A stretch of DNA of 64,000 nt from JBCBSP01 sp039819095 (GTDB lineage Bacteria > Pseudomonadota > Alphaproteobacteria > Caulobacterales > Maricaulaceae): NCBI GenBank assembly GCA_039819095.1, contig JBCBSP010000002.1:186001-250000 (forward strand), given 5' to 3'. Under the pieces are notes generated by a model. It was given only the letters and a program-made list of their open reading frames with translations. It did no database searches and was not told where the DNA came from. The position numbers and the translations under genes are program-made. Shown piece after piece: positions 1-10,293 of this stretch. Every line of letters begins with the position of its first letter. The stretch's first letter is position 1.

Positions 1-1
1 G

Positions 2-673
2 GATGGCGCGCTCGATCTGGTTATTCCGCGCGGCGGCAAGGATCTGGTGGCGCGGGTGCAGCGCGATGCGCGCGTGCCCGTGCTCGGCCATCTGGATGGC
101 GTCTGCCATGTCTATGTCCATGCCGATGCTGAACCCGATATGGCGCGCGACATCGTCCTGAACTCGAAAATGCGCCGCACCGGCGTGTGCAATGCGGCCG
201 AAACGCTGCTGATCGACAGCGCCTGCGCACAAGCGCTCCTGCCGGACATCGCCTGGGCGCTGATCAAGGCCGGGTGCACGCTGCGTGGTGATGCCCGCGC
301 TCAGACCATCGCGCCAGAGATCGAAGCCGCGAGTGCGGCGGACTGGGATGCCGAATATCTCGACGCCATCCTCACCGTCGGCGTGGTGGACGGGCTGGAC
401 GGCGCGCTGGCGCATATCGCCCGGCATGGCTCAGGACATACTGACGCCATCGTCACAACCAGCGAGGCCATCGCATCGCGCTTTCTCAGCGAGGTCGACA
501 GCGCGGTGGTCCTGCACAACGCCTCAACCGGGTTTTCCGATGGCGGCGAGTTCGGCTTCGGCGCCGAGATCGGCATCGCAACCGGACGCATTCATGCGCG
601 CGGCCCGGTCGGCGCCGAACAGCTGACCACCACCAAGTATCAGGTGCGCGGCGGCGGACAGGTGCGCAGCTGA
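2..673 (+). CDS. proA: Glutamate-5-semialdehyde dehydrogenase (gamma-glutamyl phosphate reductase), C-terminal part
   Basis: The gene enters from the left edge, so only about the last 223 residues are present. ProA reduces gamma-glutamyl phosphate to glutamate-5-semialdehyde with NADPH, the second step of proline synthesis. The visible part carries the family's PRGGKDL segment near its start, the catalytic-cysteine region GVCNAAETLLID at about residues 60-71, and a C-terminal GEFGFGAEIGIATGRIHARGP block, all typical of ProA. Reading frame is open from base 2 to the TGA at 671-673. The next gene starts 2 bases after the stop, so the two are probably cotranscribed. The identity is clear; the start lies outside the window. 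Confidence 0.96.
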   Translation, partial: DGALDLVIPRGGKDLVARVQRDARVPVLGHLDGVCHVYVHADAEPDMARDIVLNSKMRRTGVCNAAETLLIDSACAQALLPDIAWALIKAGCTLRGDARAQTIAPEIEAASAADWDAEYLDAILTVGVVDGLDGALAHIARHGSGHTDAIVTTSEAIASRFLSEVDSAVVLHNASTGFSDGGEFGFGAEIGIATGRIHARGPVGAEQLTTTKYQVRGGGQVRS

Positions 674-675
674 TC

Positions 676-1659
676 ATGGCGCGCAACAGGACCGGTCGGG
701 GCTCAGCGGCGAAAGCCGGCGGGGAACGCGACAAGCGCGCGCTCTTCCTCAAACGCCTCGGCGCGATCTTCAATATCTCGCCGAGCGAGGCTGAGGCCCT
801 GGCCTCTACGCCGCTGACGCAGTCGGTGCGGATCAACCCGCTGGCCGCTCGTCCGGTCGACGCGATCGGCGCTGATCTTGAAGCCCTGGGCGCGGAACTG
901 GAGCCGGTCGCCTGGTGCGAGAACAGCTTCCACCTGCATTCAAGCAAGCGCGTCGTGGCCGAATCCGGACTGTTCGCAGATGGCGAGGTCTATATCCAGA
1001 ATGCGTCCAGTTTCGCGCCCTCGCTGGCGCTGGACGCGCAGCCGGACCAGGACATTCTCGATCTTTGCGCGGCGCCGGGGGGCAAGTCGATCCATATCGC
1101 CGCCCTGATCGGGGGCCGTGCGCGTCTGTGGCTCAATGATGCGCTGCCGGCGCGGATCAGGAAGCTGGAGGCTGTCCTCGCCCAGTTTCACGTCACGCCC
1201 GACCGGGTCACCAGCCACCCGGCCCAATACGCCGACAAGTTCATCGACCGTGAGTTCGACCGCATCCTGATTGATGCGCAATGCACCGGCGAAGGCATGA
1301 TTGATCTGTCTGCGCCGAACCCGATGCGCTTCTGGTCGCCGGAGCGGATCACGAAGTACTCCCGGCTCCAGCAACGCATGCTGATGAGCGCGTGGAAACG
1401 GCTGAAGCCGGGCGGGGTTCTTGTCTATTCCACCTGCACCTATGCGCCGGAGGAGAATGAGGCCCCGCTCGACCACTTGCTGCGCCATCGCGAAGACGCG
1501 GCGATGGAGCCGGTCGAGCTGAATCTGCCCGGTCGCACATCAGGCCTGGCCCGTTGGGAGGGTCGCCGCTTCGATCCGCAGCTGGTTCACGCTGTGCGGA
1601 TCCGCGCCCAGCGCTTCATGGAAGGCTTCTTCCTGGCGCGGGTGAGGAAACGGGCCTAG
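676..1659 (+). CDS. RsmB/RsmF-like RNA cytosine-C5 methyltransferase
   Basis: This 327-residue protein is a SAM-dependent RNA m5C methyltransferase of the NOL1/NOP2/Sun (Fmu) family. The SAM-binding motif LDLCAAPGGKS lies near residues 127-138. The two active-site cysteines of the family are visible in DAQCTGEG (about residue 200, usually DAPCSG) and STCTYAPEENE (about residue 254). The N-terminal NusB-like RNA-binding domain of RsmB is absent, so the target could be rRNA or tRNA and is not decided by sequence. It follows proA by 2 bases and overlaps the end of the convergent rsmI by 4 bases. Confidence 0.88.
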   Translation: MARNRTGRGSAAKAGGERDKRALFLKRLGAIFNISPSEAEALASTPLTQSVRINPLAARPVDAIGADLEALGAELEPVAWCENSFHLHSSKRVVAESGLFADGEVYIQNASSFAPSLALDAQPDQDILDLCAAPGGKSIHIAALIGGRARLWLNDALPARIRKLEAVLAQFHVTPDRVTSHPAQYADKFIDREFDRILIDAQCTGEGMIDLSAPNPMRFWSPERITKYSRLQQRMLMSAWKRLKPGGVLVYSTCTYAPEENEAPLDHLLRHREDAAMEPVELNLPGRTSGLARWEGRRFDPQLVHAVRIRAQRFMEGFFLARVRKRA

Positions 1660-2429
1660 CGCTTCGTCTTGCCGCCGTCAGGCGCATACTTGTTGACCCT
1701 CTCACGCCTCTCCTTCGCCCCGGCGATGACAATGGTCGCCTCGCCCCTGGGCGCTTCGTCATAACGCGTGATCAACGCGCTCAGCACATCACGATGGACG
1801 CGTTCAAACGTTTTCGTCAGCTCGAACGCCACCGCCGCCTGCCGGTCGCCGAACGCCTCGCGCGCGGCTTGCAGCGTGTCGGCGAGCCGCTGCGGGCTTT
1901 CCATCACGATGAGCGAAGCGGGGCTTGCGGCGAGGTCTTCAAACAGGCGGGTGCGCTTGCCCGGCTTGCGCGGAGCGAAGCCGACAAAAGTGAAGCGGTC
2001 GGTGGGGAGCCCGGACACGGCCAGCGCCGTCAGGACTGCGGACGGGCCGGGCGCGGCGCTGACTTCAAAACCGGCGTCGAGCACGGCGCGCACCACCCGG
2101 TAACCCGGATCGGAGACCGCCGGCGTGCCGGCGTCGCTGACCAGCGCCACGCTGGCGCCCTTCTCGATCAGCTTGACCACACCGCCGGCGCTGGCGGCCT
2201 CATTGTGATCATGGCAGGCCAGCAGTCGCTTGTTCTCGATCCCCAGATGATCGAGCAGCTTGCGCGTGACCCGCGTGTCCTCACACGCAATGGCGTCCGC
2301 CTCGCCAAGAATGCGCGCCGCGCGCGGGCTCATATCTTCAAGATTGCCGATGGGCGTGGAGACCAGCCAAAGCCGCGCCTCACCCTGGGCCGCGCGCGCT
2401 TCGGCTTCGGTGAGATCGGAGCGGCTCAT
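1656..2429 (-). CDS. rsmI: 16S rRNA (cytidine-1402-2'-O)-methyltransferase
   Basis: RsmI 2'-O-methylates C1402 in the decoding centre of 16S rRNA. The 257-residue product shows the diagnostic N-terminal LVSTPIGNLEDMSPRAARIL block, CEDTRVTRKLL, the SDAGTPAVSDPGY motif, and the PHx-like FVGFAPRKPGKR segment of this SAM-dependent tetrapyrrole-methylase-fold family. It is roughly 30 residues shorter than many RsmI proteins and lacks most of the small C-terminal helical extension. Its start overlaps the stop of the upstream Lrp-family gene by 4 bases (ATGA), so the two are probably translated from one message. Confidence 0.95.
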   Translation of the reverse strand: MSRSDLTEAEARAAQGEARLWLVSTPIGNLEDMSPRAARILGEADAIACEDTRVTRKLLDHLGIENKRLLACHDHNEAASAGGVVKLIEKGASVALVSDAGTPAVSDPGYRVVRAVLDAGFEVSAAPGPSAVLTALAVSGLPTDRFTFVGFAPRKPGKRTRLFEDLAASPASLIVMESPQRLADTLQAAREAFGDRQAAVAFELTKTFERVHRDVLSALITRYDEAPRGEATIVIAGAKERRERVNKYAPDGGKTKR

Positions 2430-2917
2430 CGCTTGGTCTCGCCGGTCAGCTCGTCGAGCGGCAATGCGGTGGTGTCCTTGATCTGCTCCATGGAGAAATG
2501 GCTGGACACATCGAACATGTCGGCGATCTGAATCAGCTCACGATAGATCTGGTCGAAATGCGCCATATCGCGCGCGACCACTTTGAGCAGGTAATCAGTC
2601 TCACCGCTCATCCGGTGGAACTCCAGAACGTTGGGCAGGTCGGCGACGCCGCGCGCGAAACGCTCCAACCATTTCTCATTATGCTGATTGGTCTTCACCT
2701 GGATAAAGGCCGTCAGGTCAAGCCCAAGGGCCGCCGGGTCCAGAACCGCGACGCGGGCGCGGATCACGCCAGCCTCGGTCAAACGCTTGATCCGGCGCCA
2801 GCAGGGGGTCTGGGACAGCCCGACCTGGTCAGCCAGTTGCGCGATAGGCGCTTCGGCGTCGCGCTGCAGGGCGCGGAGGATTTTCCGGTCGATAGCGTCT
2901 AGCGAAACGGCAGGCAT
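2426..2917 (-). CDS. Lrp/AsnC family transcriptional regulator
   Basis: The 163-residue protein has an N-terminal winged HTH (about residues 8-55; DRKILRALQRDAEAPIAQLA followed by LSQTPCWRRIKRLTEAG) and a C-terminal RAM ligand-binding domain (about 70-145; GETDYLLKVVARD). Such proteins sense amino acids and regulate their metabolism or transport. The gene is divergent from a small membrane-protein gene with 121 bases between them, so the shared AT-rich gap is the likely operator region. It is transcribed together with rsmI (4-base overlap). The ligand cannot be named; the large branched-chain/threonine operons lie about 4 kb away, but a link is only conjecture. Confidence 0.93.
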   Translation of the reverse strand: MPAVSLDAIDRKILRALQRDAEAPIAQLADQVGLSQTPCWRRIKRLTEAGVIRARVAVLDPAALGLDLTAFIQVKTNQHNEKWLERFARGVADLPNVLEFHRMSGETDYLLKVVARDMAHFDQIYRELIQIADMFDVSSHFSMEQIKDTTALPLDELTGETKR

Positions 2918-3038
2918 GGGAGAACATTTTTCTCTTTTCTTGGTCTTGGAAGTAGGATTTTAGGCGCATTTTCCGCCCGAAACGAGACAAAATACTGATC
3001 TGTGTGAAAATTCAGCCTTCTCAACCTGCGGAGCCTTC

Positions 3039-3311
3039 ATGATCAAACGCGCTTTCACCGAACACCCCGCCACGGTCGGCGAGACCTATGGCGGGCATAT
3101 GGGTCAGGCGTTCTCATTCGGCTTCGCCATGATCGGTGCTGGTCTGTGCTGCTTGCTGCACGGTATTTTCCCCTTCCTGTTCGAGCGCACCGGCTCGCGC
3201 TGCATCGAAAATCTGCACCATCGCATGGTCACCCACCGCGACCGGCGCAAGAGCGCAGCGCCCGGCGGTTGCTCAAACACGGCTTCATCATCTGTGGACG
3301 CGCCGGCCTGA
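3039..3311 (+). CDS. Small DUF6356-like membrane-associated protein
   Basis: A 90-residue protein whose first 65 residues match the compact pattern of DUF6356: FTEHPATVGETYGGHM, then one hydrophobic segment (about residues 27-48, FSFGFAMIGAGLCCLLHGIFPFLF) ending in an ERTGSR...LHHRMVTHR tail. Function is unknown. A GGAG ribosome-binding site sits 6 bases before the ATG. The last 25 residues are low-complexity (S/A-rich) and may be lineage-specific. It is divergent from the Lrp-family gene and is followed 22 bases later by the YeiH-type gene, so it may be cotranscribed with it. The family assignment rests on recalled pattern. Confidence 0.75.
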   Translation: MIKRAFTEHPATVGETYGGHMGQAFSFGFAMIGAGLCCLLHGIFPFLFERTGSRCIENLHHRMVTHRDRRKSAAPGGCSNTASSSVDAPA

Positions 3312-3333
3312 CGCGCGCACTTTAGAACGCGAC

Positions 3334-4377
3334 ATGGCCAACCCGCCCCTCCGGCCCGGTGTTATCGCCGCCGGCGCGTTCGAGGCCGCCGCGCGCCGCG
3401 CGCCGGGGCTGATCCTGTGCGCCTGTCTGGCGATGGCCGCGATCCTGGCCGGCGCGGCGAGCCCTGTCCCGGCCATGCTCTACGCGCTGATCTTCGGCAT
3501 GGCGGCCCACCCGCTGCTGGAGCGACCAGGTTGGGAAGCTTCATTGGCGCCGGGCGTGGAAAGCGGCGCGCGGGAAGTGCTGCGCCTGGGCGTGATATTG
3601 CTGGGCGCCGGGGTGACTGCGGCTCAGATCGTCGATCTTGGACCCGGCGCCGGGCTGACGGCGGTCGCGGCCCTGGTTTTCACCCTTGTTTTTGGAACCC
3701 TTCTGGCGCGCGCGTGCGGGCTGTCCGCGCCGCACGCCGTCCTGTCCGCCGGCGCCACGGCGATCTGCGGCGCCAGCGCGGCGCTCGCCATCGCTGCGGT
3801 CATTCCGCGCGACAAGGAGCATGAGCGCAATGTCATCCTGACCGTGGCCGGGGTCACCGCCCTGTCTACCCTGTGCATGATCGCCTACCCGGCCATCGCC
3901 GGATGGGCCGGGTTTGATGATCGCCAGGCAGGCGTGTTTTTCGGCGCCGCGATCCATGATGTCGCTCAAGTTATGGGGGCCGGCTTCATCGTGTCCGCCG
4001 ACGCCGCTGAAACCGCCGGCGTGACCAAGCTGGTGCGCGTCGCCTTGCTGGCCGGGGCGGTCATCGCGGTCGCGGCCTGGTTCAAAACCCATCGCGAAGC
4101 TGAAGCCGCCGGCGCGCGCGCCGCGCCGCTGCCCTATTTCCTGATCGGTTTCGTGGCGCTGGTGGCGATCAACTCGCTGGGCTGGTTGCCGGCGCCGGTT
4201 CAGACCGCGTTCCAGGCCGCATCGAAATTCTGCCTCGTGACAGCGGTCGTGGCCCTTGGCTGCAAGGCCGCCCCGCGCGCGCTGGTCGCCGCCGGACCCC
4301 GCCCGCTTCTGGCGCTGGTGCTGCAGACCACGCTGATCGCGATCATCGCTTTTTTCGGCGCGATGTTTTTCGTCTGA
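3334..4377 (+). CDS. YeiH/UPF0324-type integral membrane protein, putative sulfate exporter
   Basis: The 347-residue protein is almost entirely hydrophobic with about 10 predicted membrane segments. The family signatures LRLGVILLGAGVT, SAGATAICGASAALA and GVFFGAAIHDVAQVMGAG are all present, the last holding the conserved HD pair. UPF0324/YeiH proteins sit in the inner membrane and are annotated as putative sulfate exporters; the substrate is not firmly established. I chose ATG 3334 because upstream in-frame codons run through the preceding gene in another frame. No strong Shine-Dalgarno is seen. It lies 22 bases after the DUF6356-like gene. Confidence 0.88.
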   Translation: MANPPLRPGVIAAGAFEAAARRAPGLILCACLAMAAILAGAASPVPAMLYALIFGMAAHPLLERPGWEASLAPGVESGAREVLRLGVILLGAGVTAAQIVDLGPGAGLTAVAALVFTLVFGTLLARACGLSAPHAVLSAGATAICGASAALAIAAVIPRDKEHERNVILTVAGVTALSTLCMIAYPAIAGWAGFDDRQAGVFFGAAIHDVAQVMGAGFIVSADAAETAGVTKLVRVALLAGAVIAVAAWFKTHREAEAAGARAAPLPYFLIGFVALVAINSLGWLPAPVQTAFQAASKFCLVTAVVALGCKAAPRALVAAGPRPLLALVLQTTLIAIIAFFGAMFFV

Positions 4378-4397
4378 GAGCCCGAACGCGCCGCCGG

Positions 4398-6110
4398 TCA
4401 GGCCGGGCAGCTCACCCGGTCCGCCAACATCGCGCCATAAGGCGGGTAGAACTCCACAACGGCGTCAACGACCTGGCAGCGCTGCGCGTCGGTCAGGCGG
4501 ATATCCTGCTGCAGATCGCTGGTCAGACGGGCCATGTCATCAACCCCGCTCACCATCGCCCAACCTCCGCCGAGCGGGCTGTCCAAGCGCATCAGCGCGC
4601 CCTCCGCATTCCAGCGCGTCCAGTCGGGTCCGGGATCGCCGTCACGGGCGAAGGCGGCCCAATATCCGCCCATGGCGCCGGCAAGCGCCAGGCGGTTGTC
4701 TTCATTGCGATCATTGAAGATGTAACGGTCAAAATCACCGAAGAACTCGAAGCGATTAAAGACGAACGGAATCTCCATGGCGTGGCCGGCTCCGAGCAGA
4801 TGGCCGGTATCGGTGAAGAAGGCCCGCCCGCCCTCGTCCCAGTCGAACCGGTAGGCCCAGACATCTTCGTGACCGGCCCCGGTCAGCGTCGCGGCCAGCT
4901 CATCGACCGCGCGAATACGCCAGACGCGGCTTTGATAATCCGAAACCGCGTCGAACAGATCGCGATCGCGCGCCTGAGGGAAGAGGCCGAGGAAGTTACG
5001 CACATAGCGCGGGTCGATGGCGTTGAAGAGCTTCATCTCATCGCGATTGGTTCCGGTGATGACCGGAACGGCGTTGAAACCGTCCGGCTGGGCGAAGGCG
5101 GCCTGCATGCCCTCAAGCGGCAAGCTCACGCCATCAGCGATGACGCGCGGCGGCTCATAACGACCGTTCGCATCGGTGGGGAAGGCGTCAAAGACCGCCG
5201 CCAGCGACGGCGCGCGCAATCCGGCGGCATCGATATCCGGTCCGCCCAGGCGTTCGCCCACCGCCAGGCCGGCCAGCGGGTCGGCCCCCTGCGAGCCCTC
5301 AGCGAGATCCAGCGGCATTGAGTCCACCAGGCCGGATTGAATGATGGCGCGGTGAAACTTGGCCTGCGCCAAGGGTGAGGCCAGCAGGGCGGCGACATTG
5401 TGCCCGCCCGCGCTTTCGCCGAAAATCGTGATCCGCGAAGCATCGCCGCCGAAGGCTGCAGCGTTCTCGCCGATCCAGTCCAGCGCCGCGATCATGTCCA
5501 GCAGGGCGAAATTCGCCGCACCATCATTGGGTGTCTCGGCAGCCTCGCGCAGGGTCGGATGGGCGAAGAAGCCCAACCCGCCAAGGCGATACTGGATCAC
5601 CACCACCACGACATTCTGTTCCTGAGCCAGCCGGCCGGCGTCGTACTGATCGGCATAACCCCAGACATTGGACCCCCCATGGATCCACATCATCACAGGG
5701 CGCGGAGCGTCGTCCGGCCCGGCGCCGGAGGGCGCGTAGACGTCCAGCATCAGGCAGTCTTCTTCACCGACCAACTCACCGAAGCGATCGGCATCGACCT
5801 GATCGAGCGGGTTCAGCCGCTGCGGACAGCGCGGCGGCGGCTGAAGCGCCTCGAACACACCCTGCCAGCCGGGATGCGGTCGCGGCGCAGCCCAGCGCAG
5901 ATCGCCGACGGGCGGCGCAGCATAGGGAATAGCGCGCCAGACCTGCGCTCCGGCTGTCCCTAGGTAACCGACGATCTCGCCTCCAGCGAGCGTGCGGCGT
6001 GTGTCTTCAGAAGGTTCAGGCGGTGGGGCGGCGGGTTCAGCGCAGGCGGCCAGGACGATCGCGCTGAACAGCGCGGCGGCGCGCGCAAGACGAAACTGAA
6101 GCTTTGCCAT
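4398..6110 (-). CDS. Type-B carboxylesterase, predicted lipoprotein
   Basis: A 570-residue alpha/beta-hydrolase of the carboxylesterase/lipase type-B (para-nitrobenzyl esterase) family. The nucleophile motif FGESAGG with catalytic Ser lies near residue 233, and the oxyanion-hole HGGSNVWG segment near residue 147. The start at 6110 gives a lipoprotein signal peptide ending LAAC (Cys about residue 23), so the enzyme is probably anchored to a membrane on the periplasmic side. A longer reading to 6179 would add 23 residues before this signal and is unlikely. It cleaves ester bonds; the natural substrate is unknown. It is separated from leuB by 77 bases and is probably its own unit. Confidence 0.92.
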   Translation of the reverse strand: MAKLQFRLARAAALFSAIVLAACAEPAAPPPEPSEDTRRTLAGGEIVGYLGTAGAQVWRAIPYAAPPVGDLRWAAPRPHPGWQGVFEALQPPPRCPQRLNPLDQVDADRFGELVGEEDCLMLDVYAPSGAGPDDAPRPVMMWIHGGSNVWGYADQYDAGRLAQEQNVVVVVIQYRLGGLGFFAHPTLREAAETPNDGAANFALLDMIAALDWIGENAAAFGGDASRITIFGESAGGHNVAALLASPLAQAKFHRAIIQSGLVDSMPLDLAEGSQGADPLAGLAVGERLGGPDIDAAGLRAPSLAAVFDAFPTDANGRYEPPRVIADGVSLPLEGMQAAFAQPDGFNAVPVITGTNRDEMKLFNAIDPRYVRNFLGLFPQARDRDLFDAVSDYQSRVWRIRAVDELAATLTGAGHEDVWAYRFDWDEGGRAFFTDTGHLLGAGHAMEIPFVFNRFEFFGDFDRYIFNDRNEDNRLALAGAMGGYWAAFARDGDPGPDWTRWNAEGALMRLDSPLGGGWAMVSGVDDMARLTSDLQQDIRLTDAQRCQVVDAVVEFYPPYGAMLADRVSCPA

Positions 6111-6187
6111 GATGATCGCCCTCCCCGATGTGTCAGATCGAAGTATGGAGCAACGCCCTTCGGCGGCAAGCGGCATCACGCCAAAAC

Positions 6188-7249
6188 CTAGGCGGCGGCG
6201 CGCGCCTCGATCTGGGTGATGACCGCCTGGGTGAATGCGTCTGTGGACATAGGTCCGCCGAGATCGCGCGTCGCGGCGCCAGCGGTGAGCGCGGCGGCCA
6301 GCGCGTCGTCGAGCGCATCGCCCGCAGCCTGTTCGCCGAGCCCGTCCCTGAGCAGCATGGCCGCGCTGGCGATCGCGCCGCCGGGATTGGCGAGGCCGTG
6401 GCCAGCGATATCCGGCGCACTGCCGTGAATGGGTTCAAACAGGCCCGGACCCTTCGCGCCCGCTGCAAGGCTGGCCGAGCCCAGAAGTCCGATGGACCCG
6501 GCTATCACAGCCGCCTCGTCAGACAGGATATCCCCGAACAGGTTTTCGGTCAGGATCACATCGAACCGCCGAGGATCGGTGACCAGCGCCATGGCGGCGG
6601 CGTCGACATAGAGATGATCGACCTCTACCGAGGGGTATTCGTCCGACATCTGATCAACGACCTGGCGCCAGAGCTTTGAGGTGGCCAGCACATTCGCCTT
6701 GTCCACGCTGGTCAGTCGGCTGCGGCGCCGAAGCGCAATCTCGAACCCTACGCGCGCGATGCGCTCGATTTCGGTGCGCGAATAGGCGCAACCGTCAAAG
6801 GCGGCGTCGCTCTGAAGACGCTTTTCGCCGAAATACAGCCCGCCGGTGAGTTCGCGCACGATCATCAGATCCGCCCCGGCGACGCGTTCCGGACGCAGGG
6901 GAGAGAAAGACTCCAGTCCATCAAACAGACGCACCGGGCGCAGATTGGCGAACAGGCCGAGGCCCTGTCTCAGCGCCAGCAGCCCCGACTCGGGGCGTTT
7001 GGGCGCGTCATCCCATTTCGGTCCGCCGACCGCCCCCAGCAAAATCGCGTCGGCGGCGCGCGCACGCGCGAGCGTGTCCGGCGGCAAAGGATCGCCCGTC
7101 GCATCAATCGCGGCGCCGCCGAATGCGGCCTCGTCAAAGCGTAGCGAGATCGCATGTGCGCCAGCGATCGCTTCCAGGCAGCGACGCGCCGCACGGAGGA
7201 CTTCCGGCCCCACGCCATCACCGGGGAGAAGGAGGATGGAATGCTGCAT
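6188..7249 (-). CDS. leuB: 3-isopropylmalate dehydrogenase
   Basis: LeuB oxidises and decarboxylates 3-isopropylmalate to 2-ketoisocaproate with NAD+, the third leucine-specific step. The 353-residue protein has LLPGDGVGPEV at its N-terminus, the substrate-binding RELTGGLYFGE block near residue 138, the KANVL element and the C-terminal PIHGSAPDIAGHG motif followed by NPGGAIASAAMLL. Length is normal. It is the last gene of the ilvC...leuB operon, 51 bases after leuD. Confidence 0.97.
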   Translation of the reverse strand: MQHSILLLPGDGVGPEVLRAARRCLEAIAGAHAISLRFDEAAFGGAAIDATGDPLPPDTLARARAADAILLGAVGGPKWDDAPKRPESGLLALRQGLGLFANLRPVRLFDGLESFSPLRPERVAGADLMIVRELTGGLYFGEKRLQSDAAFDGCAYSRTEIERIARVGFEIALRRRSRLTSVDKANVLATSKLWRQVVDQMSDEYPSVEVDHLYVDAAAMALVTDPRRFDVILTENLFGDILSDEAAVIAGSIGLLGSASLAAGAKGPGLFEPIHGSAPDIAGHGLANPGGAIASAAMLLRDGLGEQAAGDALDDALAAALTAGAATRDLGGPMSTDAFTQAVITQIEARAAA

Positions 7250-7300
7250 TTATGCTGCACCTCATAGCCGCAGCATCAACCGCAGCATTTCATCATCGGG

Positions 7301-7868
7301 TCAGGTTGAAGCGCGCGCCTCAAAGCTCTGAATTGCTTCACTTTGCTGCAAAATATAGCCTAGCGGATCAACGCCCTGCATCAGGCAGGTTCGAACGAAG
7401 GGATCAAGCTGGAAGCCGGCTTCCACACCATTCGATTTCACCACCGAAGCCTCGAGGTCGATTTCCACCACTTCGCCCGGCGAGGACAGCAGGGCTTGGT
7501 GCGACTGGGCGTCGATTTCAGCCACAAGCAGACCGTTCTTGGCGGCATTGGACTTGAAGATATCCGCCGCCGTGGATGTGACGATGGCGCGGAAGCCGAA
7601 GTCGAGCAACGCCCAGGGCGCATGCTCGCGCGAGGAGCCACAGCCGAAATTATCCCCCGCCACAAGGATGGCGTGGCTGCGAGCATCCAGGCTGTTCAAC
7701 GCATGTCCGGTCGGCTCGCCCGCTTTATCAAACCGCCAGTCGCGGAAGCAGGTCTCGCCCAATCCGCCGCGATCGGTGACGGTGAGATATCGCGCCGGAA
7801 TGATCTGGTCGGTATCGATATTCGGCTCCGGCAGGCAGGCCGTGCGTGATCTGATCGTGATGAGAGGT

Positions 7869-7879
<11 letters not shown>
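7301..7879 (-). CDS. leuD: 3-isopropylmalate dehydratase small subunit
   Basis: LeuD is the swivelling small subunit of isopropylmalate isomerase and pairs with LeuC to convert 2- to 3-isopropylmalate. The 192-residue product contains LPEPNIDTDQIIPARYL near the start and the hallmark GDNFGCGSSREHAPWALLDFG at about residues 72-92. It overlaps the end of leuC by 11 bases, consistent with translational coupling of the two subunits. Confidence 0.97.
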
Positions 7880-9300
<1,421 letters not shown>

Positions 9301-9320
<20 letters not shown>

Positions 9321-10281
9321 GATCAGCCTCCTTTGAACGGGTGGCGTCAACTGGGGCGGATATGGGATCCAGCCAGCCCCAATCGTCAATCGAGGTTCCA
9401 TCAAACAGGCCGAAAAAGCGGTCCATGATCAGCCGCGTGACGGGTCCGGCGCCGCCGGCGCGGGTTGCCTTGTCGTCGATAGAGCGGATGGGCGTGACTT
9501 CGGCAGCCGTGCCGGTGAAGAAAGCCTCGTCGCACAGATAGAGCATCTCGCGCGGCAGGGTCTGTTCAACCACCTCAATGCCTTCGCGCTGCGCGATGCG
9601 GATCACGCTGTCGCGGGTGATGCCCTGCAGGATGGAGGAGGAGGCCGGCGGAGTCATCAGCCGGCCGTCCTTGACCAGAAACAGGTTCTCGCCCGCGCCT
9701 TCGGACAGTCGCCCTTCAACGTCGAGACCAATGCCTTCAGCGTAGCCACGCGATTTCGCCTCGCGTGAAATCAGATAGCTGGACAGATAATTGCCGCCGG
9801 CCTTGGCGCCCGTCGGAACGGTGTTGGGCGCAGCGCGGTTCCATGAGGAGACGCACACATCCACACCCTTCTCACGCGCCTCCTCACCGAGATAGGCGCC
9901 CCAGGGAAAGGCCGCGATATACACCTCGATCGGCGTGTCGGGCGCCGGCACGACGCCGATCGAGCCATAGCCGACAAAGGCGATGGGCCTGAGATAGGCT
10001 GAACTCAGACCGTTCGCCGCGACCACCTCCTTACATGCGGCCAACAGCTCATCTTCCGTATACGGAAGCGCGATGTCGTAGATGCGCGCAGAATCGATCA
10101 GCCGGCGCACATGCTCGCGCAACCGGAAGCCGCACGGGCCCTTATGGGTCTGGTAGACCCGGATGCCCTCGAACATCGATGTGCCGTAATGCAGGGCGTG
10201 CGACAGGACATGGATCTGCGCGTCCCGCCACCCGATAAGCCGGCCATTGGCCCAGATATGATCAACCGCCTGGATCGCCAT
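9301..10281 (-). CDS. ilvE: Branched-chain amino acid aminotransferase
   Basis: IlvE transfers the amino group from glutamate to the 2-keto acids of valine, leucine and isoleucine, the last step of all three pathways. The 326-residue fold-type-IV PLP enzyme has IWANGRLIGWRDAQIHVLSHALHYG-type N-terminus, the PLP lysine in TGAKAGGNYLSS (about residue 160), EGAGENLFLVKDG and the phosphate-binding GITRDSV/TGTAAEVTPI segments. It is about 15 residues longer than typical at the C-terminus. It sits 12 bases after leuA and overlaps leuC. Confidence 0.96.
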
Positions 10282-10293
10282 CGGTCTTGTCTC

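Noticed and set aside
1554..2531. 325-codon plus-strand frame over rsmI
   Set aside because: Antisense of rsmI with no coherent features.
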